The notes below the pieces were generated by a model that was not told where the DNA came from, did no database searches, and worked only from the letters and a program-made list of their open reading frames with translations. Shown here piece after piece: positions 17,266 to 25,401 of a stretch of DNA of 47,844 nt; the stretch's first letter is position 1; each line of letters opens with the position of its first letter. Source of the DNA: Sedimenticola sp. (GTDB lineage Bacteria > Pseudomonadota > Gammaproteobacteria > Chromatiales > Chromatiaceae); the NCBI GenBank assembly GCA_027030425.1, contig JALVEW010000013.1, forward strand, positions 1-47,844. Direction: 5' to 3'. Made by a program: the position numbers and the translations under genes.

Positions 17266-17942
17266 AGCCGGTTCTGGAGCTGGAGCATGTCGGGGTGGCC
17301 TATAGACGCCGTGGCGGCGGGCGCTACTGGGCCCTGAGGGATGTCTCCCTGACCCTGCATCATGGCGAGACCTTGGGGATAGTGGGGCGCAACGGCGTTG
17401 GCAAGACTTCCTTGCTGAAGGTGATCGCTGGCATCATCGAACCCGACAGGGGGCGTATTCACAATGCCGGGGTCAGCGCTTCCCTGCTGTCCTTGCAAGT
17501 GGGATTCCTTCCCCTGCTCACCGGACGGGAAAATGCCATCCTGTCCGGTATGCTGCTCGGCGCGCCGCGCAACCGCCTGGAGAGCAACATGGAGGATATG
17601 ATTGCTTTCGCGGAGCTGGAAGATTTCATCGACGAGCCTGTCGCCAGCTACTCCGCGGGCATGCGCGCCCGCCTGGGCTTCTCCGTGGCCATGCAGGCAG
17701 ATCCGGATGTGCTGCTCATCGATGAAGTACTGGGGGTGGGAGACACGGCCTTTCGCCGCAAGTCGTCAGACGAAATACACCGGCGCATCCGTTCCAACCG
17801 TAGTGTCATCCTGGTGTCCCACAACATTGGCATGATGCGGGATCTCTGCGATCGCGTGGTATGGATAGAAAAAGGGGTATCCACCATGCAGGGAGAAGTA
17901 GATGAAGTGCTGGATGCCTATGAAGCCAGCACAGCGGCTTGA
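17262..17942 (+). CDS. Polysaccharide ABC exporter ATP-binding protein (Wzt/KpsT type)
   Basis: This is the nucleotide-binding subunit paired with the preceding permease. ATG 17262 overlaps the permease stop. The 226-residue product has Walker A GRNGVGKTS (about 41-49), signature SYSAGMRARL (near 128), Walker B DVLLIDEVLGVGD and the switch His in LVSHN. The order is typical of the KpsT/TagH/Wzt subfamily. It lacks the C-terminal carbohydrate-binding extension of the Wzt proteins that select methylated or phosphorylated O-antigen ends, so it matches the KpsT-like short form. Confidence 0.94.
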   Translation: MKPVLELEHVGVAYRRRGGGRYWALRDVSLTLHHGETLGIVGRNGVGKTSLLKVIAGIIEPDRGRIHNAGVSASLLSLQVGFLPLLTGRENAILSGMLLGAPRNRLESNMEDMIAFAELEDFIDEPVASYSAGMRARLGFSVAMQADPDVLLIDEVLGVGDTAFRRKSSDEIHRRIRSNRSVILVSHNIGMMRDLCDRVVWIEKGVSTMQGEVDEVLDAYEASTAA

Positions 17943-17960
17943 TCTTGGTGTGATATTTGC

Positions 17961-19811
17961 TCAGAGCCTGTTTGTTGCCCATTCCATGCCACTGCTCCAG
18001 GCGTCCAGGCCCCTTGCAAAATCTTTCCACAGGCGCCTGGCGGTATCTCTCTGAGTCTGGGCGTCGCCGGCCATGAGGGCGAAGCCTTCCGGCAGGGGGC
18101 CGAACAAGGCCTGCTGCAGGTTGGTGAGATAGGTGTGCACGTCGTGACGCCAGTATTCCGGCCCATCCTGGCTTTCGGCCAGAATGTCGTTGAGATGGCC
18201 TATCTGCAAGCTGTATCTTTGCAAATTGGCTTCGGCGGTTGCCTGAATGAGATCCTTGTCGGAGGTGTCTGCCAGGGTTCGGAACATGGTGGCCAGAGAC
18301 TGCATGCGTATGGCGGCCTGTTCCGCCAGGTTCTGCTCCCGGTTCCGGGCCAGCATCTCCGCGGAGAATGACAGCATTCCGTAAGGAGCCGGCCTTGTGA
18401 GTTGGTTCCTGTCCCAGCGTCGCCTTGTCAGAGGCAGATGGGGCACTGCCCAGGGCAGGTCGAGCTGCAGGGCATCCGGATGCAGGTAGCGCAGCATTTC
18501 ACCGAAGAGCAGGTCCTCGTTGCGCTGAATGGGGAAATAGGGGGGAAGCAGTTTGCTGGCGTCCAGGCCCGTGGCCTGGGAAATAAGGGTAAAGGCGTTC
18601 AGAAAGGCCGCCCCCTCCCGGCCTGACCAGAGGTTCCGCTGCCGAAGGTGCTGTTCGTACAGGTCTTCGGAAGCATATAGACGCTTGCGGGAGTCGGCAT
18701 CCAGTTGCAGCAGCCACTGGTTGCCGGAGCTTCCGGGGTCTCCCAGGCTGCCGCAGGAGGTAATCATCACCCGGGAGTTGCTGCGGAAGTGATGGTAGTC
18801 GCGGGGGGTGAGATGCCGCAGGGCCTTGGGCGGCAGTTCATCTTGCGTGAACAGCGCCAGGGCTTCGGGAAGCGGGCGGCCCAGGGCCTGGGTGAAGGCG
18901 CCGCTGCAGGGGTCTGGGTTGTCCGAGTCCAGGAGAGAGCGCCAGTCGTCGTCCGAGGAAAAGAAATCCGCGCTGCGGTTTGCGGATGTCAACATCACAT
19001 CCGTCGAGGCATGGGGAGGGCGGGCGCGCTGGTAGAGAATGTCGTCGTCAAGCAGCACCAGCCTGCCGCTAGTCCCCAGGAGCAGGGACCAGTTGCGGCA
19101 GCGGCCATAGGAAGGGATGCTTTCGTCGGACTGGCGGCCGAGGAGGAAATCCAGGCCCTGCCGGTGTTCAGGCAAATCCTGTTTCATCCGCTCCAGCGCT
19201 TCCACTTGCTCGTTCATGCCGAAGTATTCCATGGGAATGCCGTATTCGTTCCGGAATGCGTCGCAGAGTTTCCGGTTGGCTTGCTGGTTGCCTGCATCCC
19301 GCGAGTCGTCCACCAGCCAGTAGCGGTTCGCGCCGTTGAAATCATGTGACTGCTTCATGCCTGCCAGCAGGCGTTTCGCGGCTTCCGGCCGGTCGCAGGT
19401 GAGGATGCAGTAGCAGGCGCCGGGATCTTCTGGCCCTTCGTTCCGGACGACGGGGCGCAGCTCCCGGGTCTTGGCTGTTGCGGACAGCATCAGCCCCGCC
19501 TGGGAGACGCTGTTCAGCACGTTGCTGATGTCAGCATCCTGGCCGGCAAGCTCGGGGATGGCTTTCTGCAAATGCCGGCGGTGTTCTTCCAGGGTCTTGA
19601 ATTCCAGGCACAAGCGCAGGGAATAGAGGACGTCGTTGGTGACAATGGTCTGCCTGCCGGAGTGGCTGCTGCGCAGCAGGACCTGGTTTTCCGGCAGGGG
19701 ATACTCGCGGCAGATGTCGAAGGCCAGGAGATCGGCCGGGGGCGTGTCGCCAGCTGGTTTCGGATTCAAATCATAGCTGAAGGAGAAGCTGTAGCTGGTG
19801 CTGTCATTCAT
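17961..19811 (-). CDS. Large GT-A-like protein of unknown function, possible PqqD-like N-terminus
   Basis: This 616-residue protein runs opposite to its neighbours. I do not recognise a named family. Residues about 145-300 look like a GT-A glycosyltransferase fold: CYCILTCDRPEAAKRLL resembles the first beta-alpha unit, YWLVDDSRD the next, and GRLVLLDDDILYQ carries a DDD motif in the metal/nucleotide-sugar position. Residues about 40-110 (NQVLLRSSHSGRQTIVTNDV, FKTLEEHRRHLQ) resemble the small winged-helix PqqD-like fold that can bind peptides; this is tentative. The C-terminal third is helical. There are no membrane helices or signal peptide. It starts with ATG 19811 and converges on the Wzt gene with 18 bp between them. 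A sugar transferase role within the polysaccharide locus is plausible. Confidence 0.82.
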   Translation of the reverse strand: MNDSTSYSFSFSYDLNPKPAGDTPPADLLAFDICREYPLPENQVLLRSSHSGRQTIVTNDVLYSLRLCLEFKTLEEHRRHLQKAIPELAGQDADISNVLNSVSQAGLMLSATAKTRELRPVVRNEGPEDPGACYCILTCDRPEAAKRLLAGMKQSHDFNGANRYWLVDDSRDAGNQQANRKLCDAFRNEYGIPMEYFGMNEQVEALERMKQDLPEHRQGLDFLLGRQSDESIPSYGRCRNWSLLLGTSGRLVLLDDDILYQRARPPHASTDVMLTSANRSADFFSSDDDWRSLLDSDNPDPCSGAFTQALGRPLPEALALFTQDELPPKALRHLTPRDYHHFRSNSRVMITSCGSLGDPGSSGNQWLLQLDADSRKRLYASEDLYEQHLRQRNLWSGREGAAFLNAFTLISQATGLDASKLLPPYFPIQRNEDLLFGEMLRYLHPDALQLDLPWAVPHLPLTRRRWDRNQLTRPAPYGMLSFSAEMLARNREQNLAEQAAIRMQSLATMFRTLADTSDKDLIQATAEANLQRYSLQIGHLNDILAESQDGPEYWRHDVHTYLTNLQQALFGPLPEGFALMAGDAQTQRDTARRLWKDFARGLDAWSSGMEWATNRL

Positions 19812-19929
19812 GATTCATCTGCTTGGAAAAAACACGTATCATCACGGGTTATGAGCAAAGCTTACCTGATTTCATTTGCGGTTGCCCGGTTCGCCCGTGG
19901 GTCTGCCGTTGCTGCGGCAGGGCGGGGAA

Positions 19930-21135
19930 ATGGCTGACAAGACCCTGATCCTGGTAACGGGCATGCACCGCAGTGGCACCTCCGTACTGACACGGGTGCT
20001 CAATCTCCTGGGGGCGGAAGTAGGTGAAGACTTGTTGCAGGCCCAATCAGAAATCAATGCCAAGGGGTTCTGGGAGCACCGGGAGCTGGTCGCCATCAAT
20101 GAGGCCCTGCTGACCGCGCTGGGGCGCAAATGGTACGACTTCCACCCGCTGCCGGACAACTGGTGGACCAGCAAGCCTGTTCGCGAGCTTCAGGTGCGGG
20201 CTCGGGAATTTGTTTCCGGCACTTTCCCTGCCGCGAATCTTGCCGTGCTCAAGGATCCCCGTCTTTGCCTTACGCTGCCTTTCTGGCAGGAGGTGGCGCA
20301 GTCTCTTGACTGGCGGCCCCTGGTAGTGCTGGCTCTGAGGGCCCCCTGGGAGGTGAGCGCGTCGCTTTGCCGCCGTGATCCCCTTGATCCGGTCAGTGCA
20401 GACCTGCTCTGGTTGCGTTACAGCGCCGACAGCGAGAGGAACAGCAGAAAGCTTTCCCGGGCGGGGTTGGACTATGAAGCACTGCTGGATGACTGGCGCC
20501 AAGTGGTGACTCATCTGGGTGGGACATTGGATGTCGCCTGGCCGGTGGCGCCGGATGAGGCAGCAGCAAGGATTGATGCGGAAATCGACCCCGGTCTCCG
20601 GCATCAGCGCAGCAGCTTCAGGGAGGAGGCCATGTCCGTGGCCAACCTGGCGGCCCAGGCTTACCATTTGTTGAAGCAGGAGCCCATGGATACCGGCAGA
20701 CTGGATGACCTCTGGGGCGAGTACGAATCCTTGCTGTCCAGCTGTGGCGCCATGGGGTTTGGGCTGAACCATTGCAACCGGCGTTTGTTCAGGGTCAACA
20801 ATGAACTCCAGACTCTGGGTGAGGATCATGGAAAAGCCCTCGAGACCATTGCGGACAAGGATCGGGATCTGGCCCGCCTGTCCCGGGAGCTGGAATACAG
20901 CCGCCGCATCGTCGAAGAAAGAGATGAACAACTGCAAGGGATGGCGGCTGAACTGGAACATGCCGGTGCTGTGGTGGAAGAAAGGGATCGTCAGCTACAG
21001 GAAATGAATCAGCAAATGAATCAGCTGATTGAAGAAAGGGAAAGAATGAAGGAAGAACTCGACAGGCTGCGCAAGGTGCGTCTGCATCCATCGGTGAAGC
21101 TTGCGGTAAGGCTTTTCTCACTGGAAGAAAAATGA
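19930..21135 (+). CDS. Sulfotransferase-like P-loop protein with C-terminal coiled coil
   Basis: The start is ATG 19930, after AGGGCGGGG. The 401-residue product begins with LILVTGMHRSGTSVLTRVL, the 5'-phosphosulfate-binding loop of the PAPS sulfotransferase family. FWEHRELVAINEALL and LAVLKDPRLCLTLPFW follow, where Lys-Asp-Pro-Arg matches the second PAPS contact. Residues about 290-385 form a heptad-rich coiled coil with an internal duplication of the VEERDxQLQxM unit. The C-terminus, VRLHPSVKLAVRLFSLEEK, is basic and amphipathic and may bind membrane. It is translationally coupled to the next glycosyltransferase gene (ATGA), so it may sulfate the polysaccharide made here. Activity is inferred from family only. 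Confidence 0.87.
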   Translation: MADKTLILVTGMHRSGTSVLTRVLNLLGAEVGEDLLQAQSEINAKGFWEHRELVAINEALLTALGRKWYDFHPLPDNWWTSKPVRELQVRAREFVSGTFPAANLAVLKDPRLCLTLPFWQEVAQSLDWRPLVVLALRAPWEVSASLCRRDPLDPVSADLLWLRYSADSERNSRKLSRAGLDYEALLDDWRQVVTHLGGTLDVAWPVAPDEAAARIDAEIDPGLRHQRSSFREEAMSVANLAAQAYHLLKQEPMDTGRLDDLWGEYESLLSSCGAMGFGLNHCNRRLFRVNNELQTLGEDHGKALETIADKDRDLARLSRELEYSRRIVEERDEQLQGMAAELEHAGAVVEERDRQLQEMNQQMNQLIEERERMKEELDRLRKVRLHPSVKLAVRLFSLEEK

Positions 21136-23324
21136 AACCTTCTGTTGATGTCATCATTCCCGTTTACGGGGGAAGGGAGGCCCTGCAGCGTTGCCTGGCT
21201 TCCGTGCTCCGTTATCCGCAGCAGACGCCATGGCGCCTGGTTATTATCAACGATGCTTCCCCAGATCCCGCCATTCAGCGGGATCTGGAAAGGCTTGCCG
21301 CCGGGCATGAGGGGGTCGTCCTGCTGGAAAATCCGAGGAATCTGGGTTTCGTGGGAACGGTGAACCGGGGCATGGGCCTGAGCAGGGACAACGATGTGGT
21401 GCTGCTCAACAGTGATACCGAGGTCGCCAACGGCTGGCTGGACCGCCTGGCGGCTGCCGCCTATGCCGATGAGCGTATTGGCACGGTAACTCCTTTCTCC
21501 AACAATGCCACCATCTGCAGTTTTCCCCGTTTCTGCCAGTCCAGTGATCTTCCTCGGCACTGGTGCCTGGCCGAGCTGGACGCCCTGTTCGCCCGGGTCA
21601 ACAAGGGGAAGCTGGTAGACATTCCCACTGGCGTAGGCTTCTGTCAGTACATCCGCAGGGACTGCCTGGAACAGACAGGTCTGTTCGATGAGGAACGCTT
21701 TGGCAGAGGCTATGGTGAAGAGAATGATTTTTGCCGTCGGGCCGCCGCCCTGGGCTGGCGCAATGTGCTCTGCTGCGACACCTTCGTCTTTCATGAAGGA
21801 GGAGTGAGTTTTTCCCACGAGCAGGAGGAGCGCATTGCCCGGGCCCAGGAGATACTCGCGGAGCTGCATCCCGACTACCAGATGCTGGTGGAAAAGCATA
21901 TACATGAGGATCCCGCGCTTTTGTACCGTACCAGGGTGCTGCTGGAAATGCTGCGTAGCTCGCCCCGGCGCAAGGTGTTGCATCTGACCCACCATCTGGG
22001 CGGGGGCACCAAGAAGCACATCAGGGAATTGTCCGAGTGGCTGTCCGGCGACATGGACAGCCTGGTGATTCGCCCGGTGGAAGGCCGTGGCGTGCATCTG
22101 GTCTTTGGTTCAGAAGACGATGCGCCGAAGCTCTTTTTCGATCTTCCGGCGATGTATCCTTCCCTGGTCCGGCTGTTGGGCAGTCTGGGGCTTTCCCGTA
22201 TTCATTTTCACCACACCCTGGGGCTGGAGACCTGCCTGTGGGGGTTGCCCGGGGATCTGGGACTGCCTTTTGACGTCACCCTGCACGACTATTATTTCAT
22301 CAATGCCCACCCCAGCCAGACGGATGCAAGGGGACGCTACACGTCGGATCTTCAGACCCAGGTGAGCTCCTATCCCCTGACCGTGAGCCTGGAAGAATGG
22401 CAGGAAAACCAGAAACAGCTGTTGTACGGCGCGGAAAGAGTCATCGCGCCTTCCGCCTGGACGGTGGAGGAGTACCGCCGCTATTACCCGGATGCCCGCT
22501 ACCTGGTTGCCTGGCATCCCGACAGCGAGGCGCACATGCCCTGGCCGCCCACCCGCAATCCCGTGGAGGGGAAACGTCCCCTGCGGGTGCTGGTGCTGGG
22601 CGCCCTCAGCCCGGAAAAGGGGGCGGACCTGCTGGAGGCCGCCGGCATGGAGGCCCGCCGGCGCGGCCTGCCCCTGGAATTTCACCTGCTGGGTTATGCC
22701 TATCGCCCCCTGGATGCCGCCGTCATCGAGCACGGGGCCTATGTGGAGGCTGAGCTGCCCCGGCTTCTCGATGAAATTGGCGCGGACATCGTCTGGTTTA
22801 CGGCGCTCTGGCCGGAAACCTACAGCTATACCCTGAGCGAGGTGCTGCAGGCGGGCCTGCCGGTTGCAGCGCCTGACCTGGGGGCTTTCCCCGAGCGCCT
22901 GGCGGGCCGGCCCCTGACCTGGATACGCTCCTGGCAAAGCACTGCCCATGAGTGGCTGGAATGGTTCGTGGAAGTGGCCGAGCTGCTCCGGGCTGAGGAT
23001 GCCGGGCCTTTTGCCTGGAATGACCAACCCTGGCCTGAGGCCGGGCCGGGCTTCTACCGGCAAACCTACCTGGTGAGGGCGCCGGCGGACAGCCTGCCGG
23101 ATGCGCTGCCCGAGGCCTGGCTGGAGGAACTGCTGCAACAGTGCCGAAGCGCCGAGGCGGACCAAGGCAACCGCGGCTTCAGAGAGCAGCTGCTAATCCA
23201 CCTGTTGGCGTTACGCCAGGGCAGGGTGGGGCGCCTGGTTTCACGCCTGGTGCCGGTAAGCGTACAGCGAAAACTGAAGCGAAAGCTGTCCCGAAAGCCC
23301 ATTCACGAATTGCGCAGGGAATGA
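21132..23324 (+). CDS. Fused GT2-GT4 glycosyltransferase
   Basis: A 730-residue fusion of two glycosyltransferases. Residues 1-270 are a GT-A family 2 enzyme: DVIIPVYGGREALQRCLASV, the nucleotide-binding INDASPD, NPRNLGFVGTVNRG, and LLNSDTEV with the D-x-D-like motif. FGRGYGEENDFCRRA follows as the acceptor-side block. Residues about 280-670 are a GT-B family 4 unit: HLTHHLGGGTKKHI, then RVLVLGALSPEKGADLL and the donor-site region WPETYSYTLSEVLQAGLPV with the E-x7-E-type spacing. No membrane helix. It overlaps the sulfotransferase-like gene by 4 bp. Such fusions usually add consecutive sugars to a surface glycan; the specificity is not readable here. Confidence 0.92.
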   Translation: MKPSVDVIIPVYGGREALQRCLASVLRYPQQTPWRLVIINDASPDPAIQRDLERLAAGHEGVVLLENPRNLGFVGTVNRGMGLSRDNDVVLLNSDTEVANGWLDRLAAAAYADERIGTVTPFSNNATICSFPRFCQSSDLPRHWCLAELDALFARVNKGKLVDIPTGVGFCQYIRRDCLEQTGLFDEERFGRGYGEENDFCRRAAALGWRNVLCCDTFVFHEGGVSFSHEQEERIARAQEILAELHPDYQMLVEKHIHEDPALLYRTRVLLEMLRSSPRRKVLHLTHHLGGGTKKHIRELSEWLSGDMDSLVIRPVEGRGVHLVFGSEDDAPKLFFDLPAMYPSLVRLLGSLGLSRIHFHHTLGLETCLWGLPGDLGLPFDVTLHDYYFINAHPSQTDARGRYTSDLQTQVSSYPLTVSLEEWQENQKQLLYGAERVIAPSAWTVEEYRRYYPDARYLVAWHPDSEAHMPWPPTRNPVEGKRPLRVLVLGALSPEKGADLLEAAGMEARRRGLPLEFHLLGYAYRPLDAAVIEHGAYVEAELPRLLDEIGADIVWFTALWPETYSYTLSEVLQAGLPVAAPDLGAFPERLAGRPLTWIRSWQSTAHEWLEWFVEVAELLRAEDAGPFAWNDQPWPEAGPGFYRQTYLVRAPADSLPDALPEAWLEELLQQCRSAEADQGNRGFREQLLIHLLALRQGRVGRLVSRLVPVSVQRKLKRKLSRKPIHELRRE

Positions 23325-23383
23325 ACCGACCGGGCTTCGTGAATGTTGTCACAGGAACGCCAGGTACTCGTGATGATGCTTGA

Positions 23384-23412
23384 TTGTTCCTGTCAAAACA
23401 GTACTATATGCT
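23384..23412 (+). promoter_or_regulatory. Possible sigma-70-type promoter
   Basis: TTGTTC and TATGCT are separated by exactly 17 bp, about 50 bp upstream of the next exported-protein gene, in a locally AT-rich gap. The -35 match is weak (3 of 6) and the -10 match moderate (4 of 6). Confidence 0.35.
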
Positions 23413-23464
23413 CACCGGCAATGGTATTGCCTGACATCTAACTGGCCACAGAGGGGTTCCGTGC

Positions 23465-24484
23465 GTGCCGTCGATGAATAGTATTTCCACCCGCCTGTCC
23501 GATCCTGTTTTCCGGGTGATGGTTCCGGTATTGCTCGGTTTCCTGTTTCTTGGCGCCGCAGGCGGTGTCCAGGCTTCCATGCGCATCTACATCGAGGATG
23601 TGGCCGGGAGCGTCATTGCCTGTGATGTGGACGGACTCACCCAGAACGCATCGGGAGACCTTACCGTCACCAATCCCGCTCCCGGCTGCCTGGACGCCGT
23701 GGAGGACAACCCCGTCAACAACGATAAGCTGGTGCTGGGCAGCAAGGGCTGCGGCTTTTCCTCCATGCGGATGGATGGGGCCGGACGGGTCACTGTGACG
23801 GCCTCCAATGTCTGTGTTATCCCCCAGCCCGTTTACTTTACCTTGATGGATGATGACTTTTCCATGGATTGTGAAACGGATGTCCTGTCTCTGAACGGCA
23901 CGGGCGTGTTGAGCCTGGAAGGCAGTGTCTGCGCACAAGCCGTAAAGGAAGGCGATGTGGCCGGGAGCACCCTGGTATTCAGGGATGGCCCGATAGCGCG
24001 TGGCTGTGACTTCCGGAGAATGAGCATGGACGCCGCTGGTAACATCGTCGTCACTGCCCAGGGTAGCTGCTTTGGTGACAGCGATGGTGATCTGATTCCT
24101 GATCCCGTGGATCCCGACAATGCCGCCATGGCCACGGAAGACTGCATCGTCGCCGGAGATGCAAACTGGGAGACCGTAAGCATATCCGGCGCCCGGTATC
24201 TCCAGGATGTGACCTGCCAGCTGCCCAAGCCTGAGTATATCGTGGTGGCGGATGTGGTGTTCGGAGGCTTTCATCATGAGCCCTTGTCCTATCCCCCGGA
24301 CCAGCCCATAGTGGCGGACTATCATGCTACCAACAGCATCCGGCTGGTGGGTCCCGTGTCAGTGAAGGGCGGCAGCAGCTTTACTGTGGACAGTGGAGGG
24401 GGGCTTGGCATCTGGGGACCTTTCAAGGTGACTGCCGGCAGCGAATTCAGGGTGGTGCCGCTGCAGCTGGTCCATGAAGACTGA
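23465..24484 (+). CDS. Exported Cys-rich protein with thrombospondin-type-3-like calcium motif
   Basis: GTG 23465 has GAGGGG eight bases upstream; ATG 23474 is an alternative. The 339-residue product has a signal peptide (VLLGFLFLGAAGGVQA). It then has several roughly 60-residue repeats containing paired Cys: IACDVDGLTQNASGDLTV, MDCETDVLSLNGTGVLSL and similar. A DSDGDLIPDPVDPDNA element near residue 205 matches calcium-binding thrombospondin type 3 repeats. The C-terminal 70 residues are Gly-rich beta-like (GSSFTVDSGGGLGIWGPFKV), a pattern seen in parallel-beta surface proteins. The function is unknown; an exposed or secreted protein is likely. It sits between the glycosyltransferase fusion and the S74-domain gene. 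Confidence 0.85.
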   Translation: MPSMNSISTRLSDPVFRVMVPVLLGFLFLGAAGGVQASMRIYIEDVAGSVIACDVDGLTQNASGDLTVTNPAPGCLDAVEDNPVNNDKLVLGSKGCGFSSMRMDGAGRVTVTASNVCVIPQPVYFTLMDDDFSMDCETDVLSLNGTGVLSLEGSVCAQAVKEGDVAGSTLVFRDGPIARGCDFRRMSMDAAGNIVVTAQGSCFGDSDGDLIPDPVDPDNAAMATEDCIVAGDANWETVSISGARYLQDVTCQLPKPEYIVVADVVFGGFHHEPLSYPPDQPIVADYHATNSIRLVGPVSVKGGSSFTVDSGGGLGIWGPFKVTAGSEFRVVPLQLVHED

Positions 24485-24559
24485 AGCAGGCGGAAAACGT
24501 ATCTGGCAGTGCTGTGTGCCATACAGCGTTGCGAACCATTTGAAGTAGCGGAGAGAGAA

Positions 24560-25309
24560 ATGAAAAGACAAGGTTTGGTTCTGGCTGCCCTGTTGATGGG
24601 GGCCTCGGGCCTGGCGACAGCCGTGGAGAGTTTTTACGTGACCGCAGACGGTAATGTCGGGGTGGGTACTGACCAGCCAGCAGCGGCTCTGCACGTGGTT
24701 CGTGATGACGCCTCTGGTAACGCCACGGAACTGCTGTTGCAGAACGCCGGCGGTGTGAAGCTGGGGCTGCTGAACACGGATTCAGATGTGGAATGGGTCA
24801 TCAGTAACGACAGCCGTTTCCGCATCATGAATGGAAATGCCGGCATGAGCATCACTTCCGCTGGCAACATGGAGGTTACGGGGACGGTGACGGCCAACAA
24901 TGTGCTGCTCACCTCCGACCGCAATGCCAAGACGGCTTTTCAGACTATCGACGGTGACGAAGTGCTGAAGAAACTGCGTCGTGTTCCTGTGACCAGCTGG
25001 TCCTACAAGAACAGTCCCGACGAGCGTCACGTTGGCCCCATGGCCCAGGATTTCTACGCGGCCTTTGGTCTGGGGAATTCGGACAAGCGTATTTCCATGG
25101 TGGATGCTGCTGGTATCGCCCTGGCCGCCGTCAAGGCGTTGACCGAGCGTCTGGAAGAAAAAGAGGCGCGCATCGCGGAACTGGAAGCGCGCCTTGCCCG
25201 GCAGGAAGAACTGGCTGCCAGGATACAGGCCCTGGAGGCGGTAACTGTGAGGCTGATCCAGAAACAGCAGCAACCGGCCTTGCGCGCGGCGGCCATGAAG
25301 CAGCCCTGA
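24560..25309 (+). CDS. Exported protein with endosialidase-type chaperone (Peptidase S74) domain
   Basis: ATG 24560 follows GGAGAGAG and begins a signal peptide (MKRQGLVLAALLMGASGLATA), giving 249 residues. The segment GNVGVGTDQPAAALHVVRDD is the GVGT-x-P-x-x-LHV motif found next to S74 domains in tail-spike-like proteins. The S74 intramolecular chaperone domain starts near residue 118: LLTSDRNAKT contains the Ser-Asp self-cleavage motif (Ser119-Asp120). VPVTSWSYK, HVGPMAQDFYAAFG and VDAAGIALAAVKAL follow. A trimer-forming coiled coil of about 60 residues ends the protein. In phage tail spikes this domain drives trimerisation and then cuts itself off. Here the signal peptide and lack of phage genes suggest a bacterial surface protein. 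Confidence 0.9.
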   Translation: MKRQGLVLAALLMGASGLATAVESFYVTADGNVGVGTDQPAAALHVVRDDASGNATELLLQNAGGVKLGLLNTDSDVEWVISNDSRFRIMNGNAGMSITSAGNMEVTGTVTANNVLLTSDRNAKTAFQTIDGDEVLKKLRRVPVTSWSYKNSPDERHVGPMAQDFYAAFGLGNSDKRISMVDAAGIALAAVKALTERLEEKEARIAELEARLARQEELAARIQALEAVTVRLIQKQQQPALRAAAMKQP

Positions 25310-25344
25310 CGGACTGCTCCCGCACAAATTGAAGACCGATGCAT

Positions 25345-25370
25345 GTGCCGGAAGCCCTGTCTTCCGGCAC
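25345..25370 (+). terminator. Probable terminator hairpin
   Basis: Perfect 10-bp stem GTGCCGGAAG / CTTCCGGCAC with a six-base loop, 35 bp after the S74-domain gene. The following T tract is weak (TGTCGTTTCC), so efficiency is uncertain. Confidence 0.6.
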
Positions 25371-25401
25371 TGTCGTTTCCGCCCTATGAAACCTTTATGC
25401 A

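Noticed and set aside
24560-25309. S74-domain gene as a prophage tail-fibre remnant
   Set aside because: It has a Sec signal peptide, lies in a surface-polysaccharide locus, and no other phage-like gene is present in the window.
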